DNA of 64,000 nucleotides, from NCBI RefSeq assembly GCF_001715195.1, contig NZ_MDWE01000011.1, positions 102,406-166,405 on the forward strand. Reading direction: 5' to 3'. Source of the DNA: Rhodohalobacter halophilus (lineage in GTDB: Bacteria > Bacteroidota > Rhodothermia > Balneolales > Balneolaceae). A program made the translations under genes and the position numbers. Positions 7,686 through 17,256 of the stretch are shown piece after piece (position 1 is the first letter of the stretch; the number at the start of each line of letters is the position of its first letter). A model generated the notes under the pieces. That model worked only from the letters and a program-made list of their open reading frames with translations, ran no database searches and was not told the origin of the DNA.

Positions 7686-9707
7686 ATGAAAAGAATTGTT
7701 CTCTTTCTCTTTTTTACACTGTTCGTTTCGTCGGCTTTTGCTCAGAAGCGACCGATGACAACGGATGATATCATCAACATGGACCGGCTCGGTTCAGCTA
7801 TGATATCACCGGATGGTAACGCAGTTATTTTTGGTAAATCAACCCTGAACTGGGACGATAATAAACGCGAAACCAAGTACTACTACATCCCGGCCGACAG
7901 CGGTGCCGTCTATCAATATATCGGAGAAGCGGGCGGCAGTGATATGAAGTACTCTCCGGATGGAAAGTACATCTCGCTTAAGCGCTCTGTTGACGATAAA
8001 CAGCAGCTCTTTTTATTACCTACAACCGGAGGTGAAGCGGTTCAGCTGACTGAACATAAAAACAGTATTGGTTCTTATGAGTGGGGGACGGATAGTAAAG
8101 CGATCTACTTTGTATCGAGTGTCCCTCGCTCTTCAGATGAGGAGAAAGAGTACAAAGCCGGTTACGACCAGCTATTTGTGGATGAACCTCCGCATGGCCA
8201 AACGGAAGGAAGCTGGAATAACATCTGGAAGTTTGATATCGACTCAAAAGAAGAGACGAAACTTACATCAGGCGAGTTAATCGTGGGTAGTTTTGCGGTA
8301 TCGCCAAACCAGGAGCGGATCGTTTACACTGCGCGGTTTGAAAATCGCAGAAATCAGCAGTATCTGTCAGAGATCTACTTACTTGAAGTAGGCGACTCCA
8401 CCGCCGTGCAGTTAACAGAAAATGAAGTGCCCGAGGGTGGGCTCAACTGGCTGCCCGATAATCAGCACATCCTATATTCGGCCGCTCATGATGAGGAGTG
8501 GGAATTGCACCAAAGTAAACTTTGGAGAATGCATGTTGACTCAAAAGAATATGAGATGATTTCCGGTCAGTTCAATGGAAATATCGGCTCTGTTCATATG
8601 TCACCGGATGGTGAGACGATCTATTTTTCAGGCTCCGTAAAAACCAATTCCAACATCTTTTCGATGGACCTGCAGTCGGGTGAAGTCACACAGCACACCG
8701 ATCGTCAAGGGTCAGTTTCTATTGTTGATATGAATCGTACCAGGGATCATGTACTGTTTACATTCGAGGATGTTCAAACACCGCGTGATCTCTATGCAGC
8801 CTCATTTGAAAACTTGGATGATCCGGTTCGGTTAACGGATCTGAATCCATTTGTGCGAGACAGCCTGATACTTGCTGATTATGAAGTGGTACAGTGGGAA
8901 AGTTACGACGGATTGGAAATTGAAGGATTGAAATACACTCCGGTAGATATTCAACAAGATGGATCAGCTCCATTTTTATTACACATTCATGGCGGCCCGG
9001 CAGGTGTTTTCAGAAATTCATTCAGTCCGCAATACCACGTCTGGGCCGGCCTTGGATATGTGCAGCTCGCTCCGAATGTGCGCGGGAGCACAGCTTACGG
9101 TGATGAACTTCTGAGAGGCAACATTGAAGACATCGGCGATGGCGATTATGAGGACCTGATGAGCGGCGTGGATATGCTGATCGATCAGAACTGGATTGAT
9201 GAAGAACAGATGGCCGTGCGCGGGTGGAGCTACGGTGGAATTCTGGGCGGAACCACCATCACCAAAACAGATCGGTTTAAAGCGGCATCATTGGGTGCCG
9301 GAGTATTCGACTGGACCTCTGAATATGCCATGGGTTTTAACCACGATGTGCGGTTGTGGTACATTGGCGGTGAGCCGTGGACGAATCCGGAGGGCTATCG
9401 GGAGCGATCGGCAGCCACTCATGCAGCAAATGTGAATACACCAACACTGTTTTTACATGGCGATCGTGATCGTGTGGATACTCCGCAACAGAGCCTGATT
9501 TTCTTCACCTTCCTGAAAGATATCGGAAAAGTAGATACCCGGTATATTGAGTTTAAGCGAGAAGGGCACGGAATTCGTGAACCAAGAAATCAACGTGTAA
9601 GGGATGTGGAAGAGATTCGATGGATTCAAAAATATGCACGCGGAATGGAGTGGGAGCCGTGGGAAAGGGAATTGAATAAAGAAGATGAGAATTCTGAGGA
9701 GGATTAA
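7686..9707 (+). CDS. Secreted S9 family (prolyl oligopeptidase-type) peptidase
   Basis: A 673-residue exported serine peptidase. A Sec signal peptide (KRIVLFLFFTLFVSSAFAQ) is followed by a TolB/WD40-like beta-propeller (about 30-400, recurrent SPDG motifs) and a C-terminal alpha/beta-hydrolase domain. The triad is visible: Ser515 in GWSYGG, Asp595 in HGDRDRVD, and His628 in EGHGI. An oxyanion-region motif HGGPAG precedes them. It probably trims oligopeptides in the periplasm as part of peptide scavenging. The closest family type is dipeptidyl- or acylaminoacyl-peptidase-like; the exact substrate cannot be read from sequence. Confidence 0.93.
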   Translation: MKRIVLFLFFTLFVSSAFAQKRPMTTDDIINMDRLGSAMISPDGNAVIFGKSTLNWDDNKRETKYYYIPADSGAVYQYIGEAGGSDMKYSPDGKYISLKRSVDDKQQLFLLPTTGGEAVQLTEHKNSIGSYEWGTDSKAIYFVSSVPRSSDEEKEYKAGYDQLFVDEPPHGQTEGSWNNIWKFDIDSKEETKLTSGELIVGSFAVSPNQERIVYTARFENRRNQQYLSEIYLLEVGDSTAVQLTENEVPEGGLNWLPDNQHILYSAAHDEEWELHQSKLWRMHVDSKEYEMISGQFNGNIGSVHMSPDGETIYFSGSVKTNSNIFSMDLQSGEVTQHTDRQGSVSIVDMNRTRDHVLFTFEDVQTPRDLYAASFENLDDPVRLTDLNPFVRDSLILADYEVVQWESYDGLEIEGLKYTPVDIQQDGSAPFLLHIHGGPAGVFRNSFSPQYHVWAGLGYVQLAPNVRGSTAYGDELLRGNIEDIGDGDYEDLMSGVDMLIDQNWIDEEQMAVRGWSYGGILGGTTITKTDRFKAASLGAGVFDWTSEYAMGFNHDVRLWYIGGEPWTNPEGYRERSAATHAANVNTPTLFLHGDRDRVDTPQQSLIFFTFLKDIGKVDTRYIEFKREGHGIREPRNQRVRDVEEIRWIQKYARGMEWEPWERELNKEDENSEED

Positions 9708-9731
9708 ATCTTTAATTAAATTCGGTATTTG

Positions 9732-10211
9732 ATGAGCCGGACAGAACAGATGATAAAAGAGTTTTGGGCATATCGTGCCAACTTTCTGATATCATTTGTC
9801 CTGATAGGCCTTGTCGCCTTGCCGGATGCTGAATTTTTTCATGAATGGGCTCTTGCAGGAATTGTCGGAGCCCTTCTTATTTCTGTTGTGAGAGCAATAA
9901 AAGCCGGCAAAGCAGCAGATAAGAAAACCGCTATAATTAATGGCCTTATCATTTTTCTGACTTCTCTGATTTGTACTGCAATATTCTGGTACAGGGCGTG
10001 GTTAAATCTCCCTTCAGGAATATTGATTGAACCTGTCTTTGACCTGGTTACAGGATTTGGTTTTTGGTGGCCCGGAATACTCTATGCGTCGCTTTTTCGG
10101 CATATCGACGAAGGTTGGAGTCCATCAAGCCGTGGAAGATTTCTGCAAAATCTGGCCATTGGGTTTGGAGGAAGTCTCTTGGGTTTGCTGATTGCCTGCA
10201 TTTTACTGTAA
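9732..10211 (+). CDS. Small polytopic membrane protein, function unknown
   Basis: A protein of about 159 residues with four predicted transmembrane helices (FLISFVLIGLVALPD, WALAGIVGALLISVV, AIINGLIIFLTSLICTAIFW and LAIGFGGSLLGLLIACIL). No motif is recognised. The ATG at 9732 is preferred over a TTG one codon earlier. It follows the S9 peptidase by 24 bp in the same direction and may be co-transcribed, but no functional link is evident. Confidence 0.7.
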   Translation: MSRTEQMIKEFWAYRANFLISFVLIGLVALPDAEFFHEWALAGIVGALLISVVRAIKAGKAADKKTAIINGLIIFLTSLICTAIFWYRAWLNLPSGILIEPVFDLVTGFGFWWPGILYASLFRHIDEGWSPSSRGRFLQNLAIGFGGSLLGLLIACILL

Positions 10212-10228
10212 ATGGTGTAACATAGCTG

Positions 10229-11218
10229 CTATGCTACCGCGTAGAGTTTATCCTCCTTGAAGTTAAGCAATTTCTCAAGAATGGGCTGCATCTCTTTTTC
10301 GTTCATAATTTCACCGCGCAGCTTTTTCCCGTTTCGGATACCCTTCAGGTACTGTCCGTAATGTTTTTTCATGATGATGACGCCATAGCGTTCTCCATGG
10401 TGATCCACAGACAAGCGCAGCTGCTGAGCACACAGTTCAAGCCGCTCCTTTACGGTTGGATCCGGCAGGAGCTCCCCGGTTTCAAAGTAGTGGCGTGTCT
10501 GCTCAAAAATCCATGGATTTCCAATTGCACCGCGTCCGATCATTACACCGTCAACCCCGGTCTCATCAAACATCTGTCTGGCCTTCTCGGGAGAGTCGAC
10601 ATCACCGTTTCCGATGATGGGTATTTCCAGTCCTGGTGTTTCGGTTAGTTTTTTCAGATAGTCCCATCGGGCATCGCCTTTATATTTTTGAGCACGGGTT
10701 CGTGCGTGAACCGTAAGCGCCTTCACGCCAACACTCTGAAGCATCAGTGCTACTTCCTGAATACGGATCGATTGATCGTCCCACCCAAGGCGTGTTTTAA
10801 CGGTAACCGGAAAATCTCCGGCAGCATCGACAACGGTTCCGGCCATTCTCTCCATCATATCGAGATCTTTGAGGCATCCGGCTCCGGCGCCTTTCTTTAC
10901 AATTTTGTAGACCGGACAGCCGAAATTGATATCTATCACATCCGGATTGTTTGCGACGGCTACTTTTGTGGCTCCTTCCATCGCCTCTTCGCGCCCGCCA
11001 AAAATCTGTATTCCAAACGGCCGCTCCATCTCCGCAAAATCCATTTTGTGCTGGGCGATATCCGAATCTCGAATGATAGCTTCCGAACTGATAAACTCGG
11101 TATATACGATATCCGCGCCCTTTCGCCTGCATATTTGGCGAAACGGGGAGTCGGTTACATCCTCCATCGGAGCAAGAAAAAGCGGTCGATTACCTAAATC
11201 TATCTGATCAATTTTCAT
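10229..11218 (-). CDS. dus: tRNA-dihydrouridine synthase (DusB-like)
   Basis: FMN-dependent reduction of uridine to dihydrouridine in tRNA D-loops. 329 residues, usual length for DusB. TIM-barrel motifs: LAPMEDVTDSPFR near the N-terminus, INFGCPVYKIVKKGAGAG with the catalytic-loop cysteine, VKTRLGWDD, TVHARTR, IIGNGDVDSPEKA and VMIGRGAIGNPWIF. It is a single gene on the minus strand, convergent with the small membrane-protein gene. A 10-bp inverted repeat lies only a few bases upstream of its ATG (11222-11253). Confidence 0.93.
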   Translation of the reverse strand: MKIDQIDLGNRPLFLAPMEDVTDSPFRQICRRKGADIVYTEFISSEAIIRDSDIAQHKMDFAEMERPFGIQIFGGREEAMEGATKVAVANNPDVIDINFGCPVYKIVKKGAGAGCLKDLDMMERMAGTVVDAAGDFPVTVKTRLGWDDQSIRIQEVALMLQSVGVKALTVHARTRAQKYKGDARWDYLKKLTETPGLEIPIIGNGDVDSPEKARQMFDETGVDGVMIGRGAIGNPWIFEQTRHYFETGELLPDPTVKERLELCAQQLRLSVDHHGERYGVIIMKKHYGQYLKGIRNGKKLRGEIMNEKEMQPILEKLLNFKEDKLYAVA

Positions 11219-11221
11219 AAA

Positions 11222-11253
11222 CTTATTTTTGGTTACAGACTTTCAAAAATAAG
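11222..11253. promoter_or_regulatory. 10-bp inverted repeat between dus and fbaB
   Basis: CTTATTTTTG (11222-11231) and CAAAAATAAG (11244-11253) are perfect inverted arms separated by 12 nt. Each arm contains TATTTTTG, an exact TAnnTTTG -7 match, one on each strand. It may be a dus promoter, a repressor site or a paired promoter; the sequence alone does not decide. Confidence 0.35.
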
Positions 11254-11408
11254 GATTTTTACGGTTTCTCACATAATGGTAGAAATTTATAAAAAACAAA
11301 GCGCTTTCATGGATGGAATCCTGTTCAAGCAATAGCCATTTGATAATTGAACATGTATATTAATAGCTGCTTTAAAACAAATTTCAATAAATTAACGGGA
11401 GTTAATCA

Positions 11409-12485
11409 ATGGCACTTGCAATTTCAGGAATTGAAGAGCTGCTGGGCGATGACGCCGATAAGCTGCTCAACCACACTTGCACAACTATTCCAAAGGAGAA
11501 ACTACACATACCGTCATCAACGTACGTGGATGATGTTTGGTACCATTCAGACCGAAACAACCGGGTACTGGGAAATCTTGAGTGGATGTTAAACCACGGC
11601 CGTCTGGCCGGAACCGGATACCTGTCAATTTTACCGGTCGATCAGGGGGTAGAGCACAGTGGCGGAGCTTCCTTTGCTAAGAACCCGGACTATTTTGACC
11701 CGGAGAAAATTGTTGAGCTCGCTATTGAAGGGGGGTGTAATGCCGTAGCTTCAACGTTTGGAGTGCTTGGGTCTGTAGCAAGAAAGTATGCTCACAAGAT
11801 TCCATTTCTTGTGAAAATTAATCACAACGAACTGCTTACTTACCCAAATACCTACGACCAGATTATGTTCGGCAGTATTCAGAAAGCCTACGACATGGGC
11901 GCCGCGGCAGTGGGAGCAACCATCTACTTCGGTTCAGAAGAGTCAACCCGCCAGATTGTGGAAGTTGCCGAAGCGTTTGAGTATGCACACGAGCTGGGAA
12001 TGGCTACTGTTCTGTGGTGCTATACCAGGAATTCTGCATTTAAAGTGGGCGGAAAAGATTATCACACATCTGCTGATTTGACCGGCCAGGCGAACCACCT
12101 GGGTGTGACCATTGGAGCGGATATCGTGAAGCAGAAATTGCCAACGAACAATGGCGGTTATAAAGCTCTGAATACCGGAGATTCATCCTACGGAAAGCTT
12201 GATGAGCGTATTTATACTGAGTTGGCAACCGATCACCCGATTGATCTTACCCGTTACCAGGTTGCAAACGGATATATGGGGCGTGCAGGACTCATTAACT
12301 CAGGCGGTGCTTCCGGCAGCGACGACTTTGCCGATGCGGTAAAAACAGCCGTAATTAATAAGCGTGCCGGCGGTATGGGGCTAATTAGTGGTCGTAAAGC
12401 GTTTCAGAGACCGATGAATGAGGGTGTGAAACTGCTCAACTTCATTCAGGATGTCTATCTCAATGACGAGATAACCATCGCTTAA
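11409..12485 (+). CDS. fbaB: Class I fructose-bisphosphate aldolase (FbaB/DhnA type)
   Basis: Schiff-base aldolase that cleaves fructose 1,6-bisphosphate into glyceraldehyde 3-phosphate and dihydroxyacetone phosphate. 358 residues, close to E. coli FbaB. Visible motifs are [12 protein letters not shown] near residue 80, [25 protein letters not shown], and [10 protein letters not shown] carrying the likely Schiff-base lysine. The start ATG is preceded by a clear GGGAG ribosome-binding site. It is monocistronic: a strong intrinsic terminator follows within 20 bp. No zinc-dependent class II aldolase is present in the window. Confidence 0.94.
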   Translation: MALAISGIEELLGDDADKLLNHTCTTIPKEKLHIPSSTYVDDVWYHSDRNNRVLGNLEWMLNHGRLAGTGYLSILPVDQGVEHSGGASFAKNPDYFDPEKIVELAIEGGCNAVASTFGVLGSVARKYAHKIPFLVKINHNELLTYPNTYDQIMFGSIQKAYDMGAAAVGATIYFGSEESTRQIVEVAEAFEYAHELGMATVLWCYTRNSAFKVGGKDYHTSADLTGQANHLGVTIGADIVKQKLPTNNGGYKALNTGDSSYGKLDERIYTELATDHPIDLTRYQVANGYMGRAGLINSGGASGSDDFADAVKTAVINKRAGGMGLISGRKAFQRPMNEGVKLLNFIQDVYLNDEITIA

Positions 12486-12498
12486 TTTCTTATCTTCA

Positions 12499-12537
12499 AA
12501 AGGCCGTACAGAAAAATATGTGCGGCCTTTCTATTTA
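12499..12537 (+). terminator. Intrinsic terminator of fbaB
   Basis: AAAGGCCGTACA (12499-12510) pairs with TGTGCGGCCTTT (12519-12530). The stem is 12 bp with one G-U pair, the loop is 8 nt, and the T's of the right arm run into an A/T-rich tail. Confidence 0.8.
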
Positions 12538-12597
12538 TATAGAGAGTAAATATTTCTACAACGGGGTCTATATTCCCTTCCAAGAAAAATACATCAA

Positions 12598-13680
12598 TTG
12601 CAGGAAGCTGAAGAACATACAGAAAATAGCGGTTCACTGATCTCATTTCGATATATGGCACTGTCTATATCGTTGAGCATGATCAGTATGGCCGTTGTTA
12701 TTTACCTTACATACACGCCCGGAATATTAGAGCATCTTGTTCCAAAACGTCTACCCGGTATTTTTATCGCAATTGGGGTGATGTTTTTAAAGGTCTATTT
12801 TTTTGCAGCAAAAATTCGTTTTCTGGCCGATAAGGCCATCGATTGGTGGGCTTCTATCAGGATTGCGCTTACCTGGGATTTTGCATCGGCTGTAACTCCT
12901 TCCACAATAGGCGGAGCGCCTGTTGCTACCTATGCAATGACGCGAGAAGGGCTCAAGTTGGGTAAGTCCTCCGCTATTGTACTTTATGGTGTGCTTTTAG
13001 ATCAATTTTGGTATGCTATGGCGGTTCCAATTCTGCTAATTTCGAGTATCTATTTTAATGTGATTCCGGATGGAATTGGGATGGTGGGTAACGTAACGAT
13101 GTTTTTGATATATGCCGGATTGTTGATTTATGGCGGATTGCTTACCTACGGGTTGCTTATTAATCCGGCCGCAATGAAGAGAATTATTGAAGTGGTTTTC
13201 AGACTTCCGGTATTACGCAAATTTGCCGATAAGGTGAATGCTGAAGCGGATAATATGGTCGATTATTCCAGGGAGCTCAGAAACAAACCGATGAGTTTTG
13301 TCATGAAAGCTTTTTTTCTGTCAACCATGAGCTGGCTCTGCAGGGTTGCTCTTCCTGTCATTGTAATTTTGAGTCTGCTGCCCGGTGATGAAATTCTTTT
13401 GATTCTCAGGAGTCTTTCGATGAATCTGGCATTTTTGGTGATTCCTACTCCCGGCGGTTCGGGCGGTGTGGAAGGTTTGTTTGCCGTTTTTTTGGGGCCG
13501 CTGATTGACCGTACTGCCTTTATCGGATTGGCCGTATTTGTCTGGCGATTTATTACTTACTATTTCGCCATAGGAATAGGAATTATAGCTATGCTCTGGT
13601 ATGTGAATACAACGGTATCAGAAAAAATTGATGAGATAAATACAGAAGCAGACAAGGGTGGGGCAGATGGCGAAACCTAA
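12598..13680 (+). CDS. YbhN/AglD-like (LPG synthase TM-domain family) membrane protein
   Basis: A 360-residue polytopic protein of the flippase-like family related to the membrane domain of lysylphosphatidylglycerol synthase (UPF0104). About eight hydrophobic helices are visible. Family signatures are FASAVTPSTIGGAPVA near residue 100 and PTPGGSGGVEGLF near residue 285. It lacks the cytoplasmic aminoacyl-transferase domain, so it is not a full MprF. The start is TTG at 12598; a downstream ATG at 12655 would begin right at the first helix. It overlaps radA by 14 bp. The substrate is unknown. Confidence 0.85.
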   Translation: MQEAEEHTENSGSLISFRYMALSISLSMISMAVVIYLTYTPGILEHLVPKRLPGIFIAIGVMFLKVYFFAAKIRFLADKAIDWWASIRIALTWDFASAVTPSTIGGAPVATYAMTREGLKLGKSSAIVLYGVLLDQFWYAMAVPILLISSIYFNVIPDGIGMVGNVTMFLIYAGLLIYGGLLTYGLLINPAAMKRIIEVVFRLPVLRKFADKVNAEADNMVDYSRELRNKPMSFVMKAFFLSTMSWLCRVALPVIVILSLLPGDEILLILRSLSMNLAFLVIPTPGGSGGVEGLFAVFLGPLIDRTAFIGLAVFVWRFITYYFAIGIGIIAMLWYVNTTVSEKIDEINTEADKGGADGET

Positions 13681-15013
13681 AATTCAATATGAATGCTCTG
13701 CGTGTGGACACCTATCTGCAAAATGGCTTGGATTATGCCCGGCCTGTGGCGAATGGCATACGTTTGAAGAGAAGTTTACAGAGAAGAAATCAAGCTCAAA
13801 AAAACATAAGGTTGACATATCTAACACAGAGAGTCCGGATGCAGTTGCACTTTCTGAGGTTAAACAGTCGAAAGAGGAGAGAACCAGCACCAATCTGGTT
13901 GAATTTGATCGTGTTTTGGGCGGAGGGGTTGTGGATGGCTCATTTCTGCTTTTGGGGGGAGATCCCGGCATCGGGAAAAGTACGCTGATGCTGCAGGTAG
14001 CCAAAGAGAGGTCCGATCTGAAAATACTCTACATTGCCGGGGAGGAGTCCGCCTCACAGATTAAACAACGAGCCGGCCGAATTGGAATGAGCGGTGAAAA
14101 CCTGCTTATTTATAACAATACCGATGTTCGCAATGTGATCGATCAGGCAAGAAAAATTAAACCGGACATTCTGGTGGTTGACTCCATTCAAACGGTATTT
14201 AGTTCGGAATTAAGCAGTCTTCCCGGAAGTGTACAGCAGATTAGAGAGTGCTCGGCTATGTTTCAGCAGTTGGCTAAAAAAGAGGGAATCACCACGCTGA
14301 TGATCGGGCACGTAACAAAGGAGGGGGATATTGCCGGGCCTCGAATTCTGGAACACATGGTAGATACGGTTCTCCATTTTGAGGGGGATCAAAGTCAGCT
14401 TCACAGGTTGTTGAGGGGCGTCAAAAATCGTTTCGGTCCCGCAAATGAAGTGGGAGTCTTTGAAATGCGAGATACCGGGCTGCATGAAGTTATTAATCCA
14501 TCTGACCTGTTTCTCGCAGAGATGAACAGTGATATCAGCGGAAACTGCGTGACCTGTATCATGGAGGGGTCCCGGCCAATTTTGATTGAAATACAGGCTC
14601 TTGTGACACCAAGTAACTATAGCACACCGCAGCGTACAGCAAGTGGGTTTGATCAGCGCAGGCTGTCGCTGTTGATTGCCGTACTTGAGAAGCGAGCGGC
14701 AATGGGTTTTGCCGGACAGGATGTCTACTTAAATGTGGCCGGCGGTCTAAAAATAAACGATACAGCCGCAGACTTGGCAGTCGTAGCTGCACTTGCCTCC
14801 AGTTTAAAAGACACACCTATCCGTGATAAATCACTCTATATAGGTGAAGTGGGACTTGGCGGTGAGGTGAGAAGAGTGCCGTTTTTAAAACAACGGTTGT
14901 CTGAAGCAGAGAAGATGGGATTTAAAAATGCTGTTCTGCCGGTCAGCGATACCGCGGGTACGTTTAACATGAAGTTGAACCCCGCGGATCATTTGATGAA
15001 GGCTCTAAAATAG
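13667..15013 (+). CDS. radA: DNA repair protein RadA (Sms)
   Basis: RecA-like ATPase and DnaB-type helicase that promotes branch migration and recombination-intermediate processing. An N-terminal C4 zinc finger (CSACG, then CPACG) precedes the RecA core with Walker A GGDPGIGKST and the RadA signature KNRFG. A C-terminal Lon-like domain includes GQDVYLNVAGG and ADLAVVAALAS. About 448 residues, normal length. The ATG at 13667 (MAKPKIQYEC) is preferred over a GTG three codons earlier because it follows a GGGTGGGG ribosome-binding site and matches the usual RadA N-terminus. Confidence 0.96.
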   Translation: MAKPKIQYECSACGHLSAKWLGLCPACGEWHTFEEKFTEKKSSSKKHKVDISNTESPDAVALSEVKQSKEERTSTNLVEFDRVLGGGVVDGSFLLLGGDPGIGKSTLMLQVAKERSDLKILYIAGEESASQIKQRAGRIGMSGENLLIYNNTDVRNVIDQARKIKPDILVVDSIQTVFSSELSSLPGSVQQIRECSAMFQQLAKKEGITTLMIGHVTKEGDIAGPRILEHMVDTVLHFEGDQSQLHRLLRGVKNRFGPANEVGVFEMRDTGLHEVINPSDLFLAEMNSDISGNCVTCIMEGSRPILIEIQALVTPSNYSTPQRTASGFDQRRLSLLIAVLEKRAAMGFAGQDVYLNVAGGLKINDTAADLAVVAALASSLKDTPIRDKSLYIGEVGLGGEVRRVPFLKQRLSEAEKMGFKNAVLPVSDTAGTFNMKLNPADHLMKALK

Positions 15014-15030
15014 CAGCCCAAACACTGCCT

Positions 15031-15225
15031 TTAGTAGTTTTCTCTCTGACGTCTTCTCTCTTCGCGAATACTCTTCTTGAGAGCTTCTCGTCGCTCTTCA
15101 GATGGCTTTGTGTACTGCTGACGCTCTTTGTACTCATTCAGCACTCGTGAACGTGTTACCATTTTCTTGAAGCGATTAATCGCGCGGTCAATACTTTCGT
15201 TATCTTTAACTTTTACTCCGATCAT
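15031..15225 (-). CDS. rpsU: 30S ribosomal protein bS21
   Basis: A 64-residue small-subunit protein located near the anti-Shine-Dalgarno region. The basic sequence VKVKDNESIDRAINRFKK and an arginine-rich C-terminus (REERRRQREN) are typical. The gene is monocistronic on the minus strand, convergent with radA (17 bp between stops). The region just before its ATG (ATTAGGT) shows only a weak Shine-Dalgarno match, unlike fbaB. Confidence 0.95.
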   Translation of the reverse strand: MIGVKVKDNESIDRAINRFKKMVTRSRVLNEYKERQQYTKPSEERREALKKSIREERRRQRENY

Positions 15226-15260
15226 ACCTAATGTTGAGTTTTTGAATTTTATACAGACTC

Positions 15261-15290
15261 CAAATATAAAAAGCTTTTAACAAAAAAACA
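15261..15290 (-). promoter_or_regulatory. Candidate promoter of rpsU
   Basis: On the minus strand TATATTTG (complement of 15261-15268) is an exact TAnnTTTG match. A T-rich TGTTT segment lies 18-20 bp upstream in the -33 region. The predicted leader is about 30 nt. Confidence 0.45.
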
Positions 15291-15372
15291 GTTCCATTCT
15301 TAAAAAAACATTCCTCTTGAAGATCTTATCTTATGGGACAGTATTTATAAGGAATCCGGTAAAAATATTGAC

Positions 15373-16050
15373 ATGATTCACACATTTATTCAAACGTTAA
15401 AAGAGCTCCTAACCCATCCTCGCAATGTTATAGACCCGTTTCTGGAATTGGAGGAGAGAAAATATATGCACCCGTTTCTCTTTTTGATGGTGGCTGCTGT
15501 TGTTGTTACTATGGTTAACACACTCCTTGTTGATTTCGCATTTGAGCCGGTACTTACAGAAATGGAAACAGAAAATGAGCAGATGCAGGAGATTGCCGAG
15601 TGGATTCAGATAAGCACGGTTCGATCAACAACACAATTTTTACCCCTCTCTTCAGCGCTTATTCTGGTGCCCATGCTCGCAGTCGGAGGGCTATTTTTCT
15701 TTCGCGATTACCTGGCCGGATTTTTCAAACTGTTGGTGTTGAACAGCTATGCTGTAGGAGCTTCCATGCTGTTTCAGCTGGCTCTAATTCCAATCTGGAT
15801 CTTTTCCGGAGTGCCGCTCAACGAGCCGCTTGCAAATGCAACGCTCCCCGCAGTATCGCTTGCAATACCTATTCTTTGGATTTATAAGTCGTATATTCTG
15901 AATTCATCCTTTCTGATCTGGACCCGAATCATTTCCACTTTTGTAATCGGGTTTGTCCTTTACTCGATGCTCACGGGGTTTGCAGCCGCTGTGATAGGAT
16001 ATATGATTTTTGCAATAAACCGAATTGTTGAGATGTCCGGGTCCCTATAG
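15373..16050 (+). CDS. Polytopic membrane protein, possibly Yip1-like
   Basis: 225 residues. An N-terminal amphipathic segment with THPRNVIDPFLELEERKYMHP precedes about five hydrophobic helices. The layout (short cytosolic N-terminus with HPR, then a helical bundle) recalls Yip1/DUF3667-type bacterial membrane proteins, but no diagnostic motif fixes this. It overlaps the convergent kynureninase-like gene by 6 bp. The function is unknown. Confidence 0.65.
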   Translation: MIHTFIQTLKELLTHPRNVIDPFLELEERKYMHPFLFLMVAAVVVTMVNTLLVDFAFEPVLTEMETENEQMQEIAEWIQISTVRSTTQFLPLSSALILVPMLAVGGLFFFRDYLAGFFKLLVLNSYAVGASMLFQLALIPIWIFSGVPLNEPLANATLPAVSLAIPILWIYKSYILNSSFLIWTRIISTFVIGFVLYSMLTGFAAAVIGYMIFAINRIVEMSGSL

Positions 16051-17226
16051 CATTTGAACGGCTTTTCCAAGTTCATCCACGGCAGACCGGCACTGTTCTG
16101 ATGTTGTGTATGGTGCAGGACCAAATCGAATAATATCTCCGCGAGCATCTGTAAACACACCGGCATCGAGTAAGATTTGCCTCAATGTACGTGCATGCGG
16201 AGCTTGAAGAGCTAAGAAGCCTCCCGTCTGGTCAACAGCCCTTGAGTTGGCGTGTTTGATAAGATGCTCATCAAATTGTTTCTCATCAAACAACTCCCGC
16301 AAATATTGAACCTGAGCGGAGTATTGATTGCTCAGAGTTTCTGAATTGAGTCCCATCCGGTCAAAAAAATGAGATACTGCAGCCGCCCTGTATTGTGAGA
16401 TGGGATCGTACGTTCCGGTAGCAAACTTTTGATCCCCCTCATCAAATGATACAGCCCGGTCATCCCGCGGTTCATCGAGCGTTTCAAATGAGGCGAACCA
16501 TCCGGTTACACCGGGTTTTAAGTTGCAGTCGGACGGAAAGCGAAGAAAACAGTTGGCTTCTCCCCACTGCAGGTATTTATACCCTCCAATAAGGATATAG
16601 CAGTGCTCTAAGCCGTCTTGACGAATGGAGAGGGGCACTACATTGGTTCCGTGGTAGTCGTCGATCAGAATCGAAATTTCACGTTCTTTGGCAATGTTTG
16701 CGATCTCTCCCAGTTTTGTGTTCACTTCGGATGTTTCAAAGTAAACCCGGGAGAGCATGATTGCCGATGTGTCTGAATCCGCTTCCCTGTTGATTTTTTC
16801 CAACAGCTTTTCATCATTTTCATGAGGCAGAAAAACCACATCCATACCAAGCTCTTTATATCTGCTGAGCTGACGATACATCGAGTGAAACTCACCGGTG
16901 GTGGTGATAATCTTCGGTTTATTGGTCAGGTTGAGTGACGAAAGCCAGGAGACCATCAGCACATGGGTGTTTTGTTCTCTGCAGTACCTCCCGTCCGGAT
17001 CATCATAATATCTTCTCAGATAATTTCTCAGAACTTCGGTTTTTTCAAAAGCAGGCTCCCATTTGGTGTCAACTTTGTCGGCAACCATCTGCATATATTC
17101 GCGCACTCCGTCAAAAGCAACATCAGGCCAGGCTTGATGGGAATGACCGGTGAATAGCAGGCGGTTTGCCACATTGAAATGGGAGTAGTGGGGCTGAAGT
17201 GCTTTTGCCAGTTTATCGAAATCCAT
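16045..17226 (-). CDS. Kynureninase-like PLP-dependent enzyme (aminotransferase class V fold)
   Basis: A 393-residue fold-type I PLP enzyme. The N-terminus has FTGHSHQAWPD, similar to the kynureninase/cysteine-desulfurase substrate region. ISILIDDYHGTNVVPL carries the PLP-ring aspartate, and GGYKYLQWGEANCF carries the Schiff-base lysine. The C-terminus has RGDIIRFGPAPYTTSEQ, typical of kynureninases. No other tryptophan-to-kynurenine gene is nearby, so the true substrate is uncertain. It lies 30 bp after mnmD and probably belongs to the smc-mnmD operon. Confidence 0.8.
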   Translation of the reverse strand: MDFDKLAKALQPHYSHFNVANRLLFTGHSHQAWPDVAFDGVREYMQMVADKVDTKWEPAFEKTEVLRNYLRRYYDDPDGRYCREQNTHVLMVSWLSSLNLTNKPKIITTTGEFHSMYRQLSRYKELGMDVVFLPHENDEKLLEKINREADSDTSAIMLSRVYFETSEVNTKLGEIANIAKEREISILIDDYHGTNVVPLSIRQDGLEHCYILIGGYKYLQWGEANCFLRFPSDCNLKPGVTGWFASFETLDEPRDDRAVSFDEGDQKFATGTYDPISQYRAAAVSHFFDRMGLNSETLSNQYSAQVQYLRELFDEKQFDEHLIKHANSRAVDQTGGFLALQAPHARTLRQILLDAGVFTDARGDIIRFGPAPYTTSEQCRSAVDELGKAVQML

Positions 17227-17256
17227 ATCTGGGTATGATTAAATTAAAGTCGTGAC

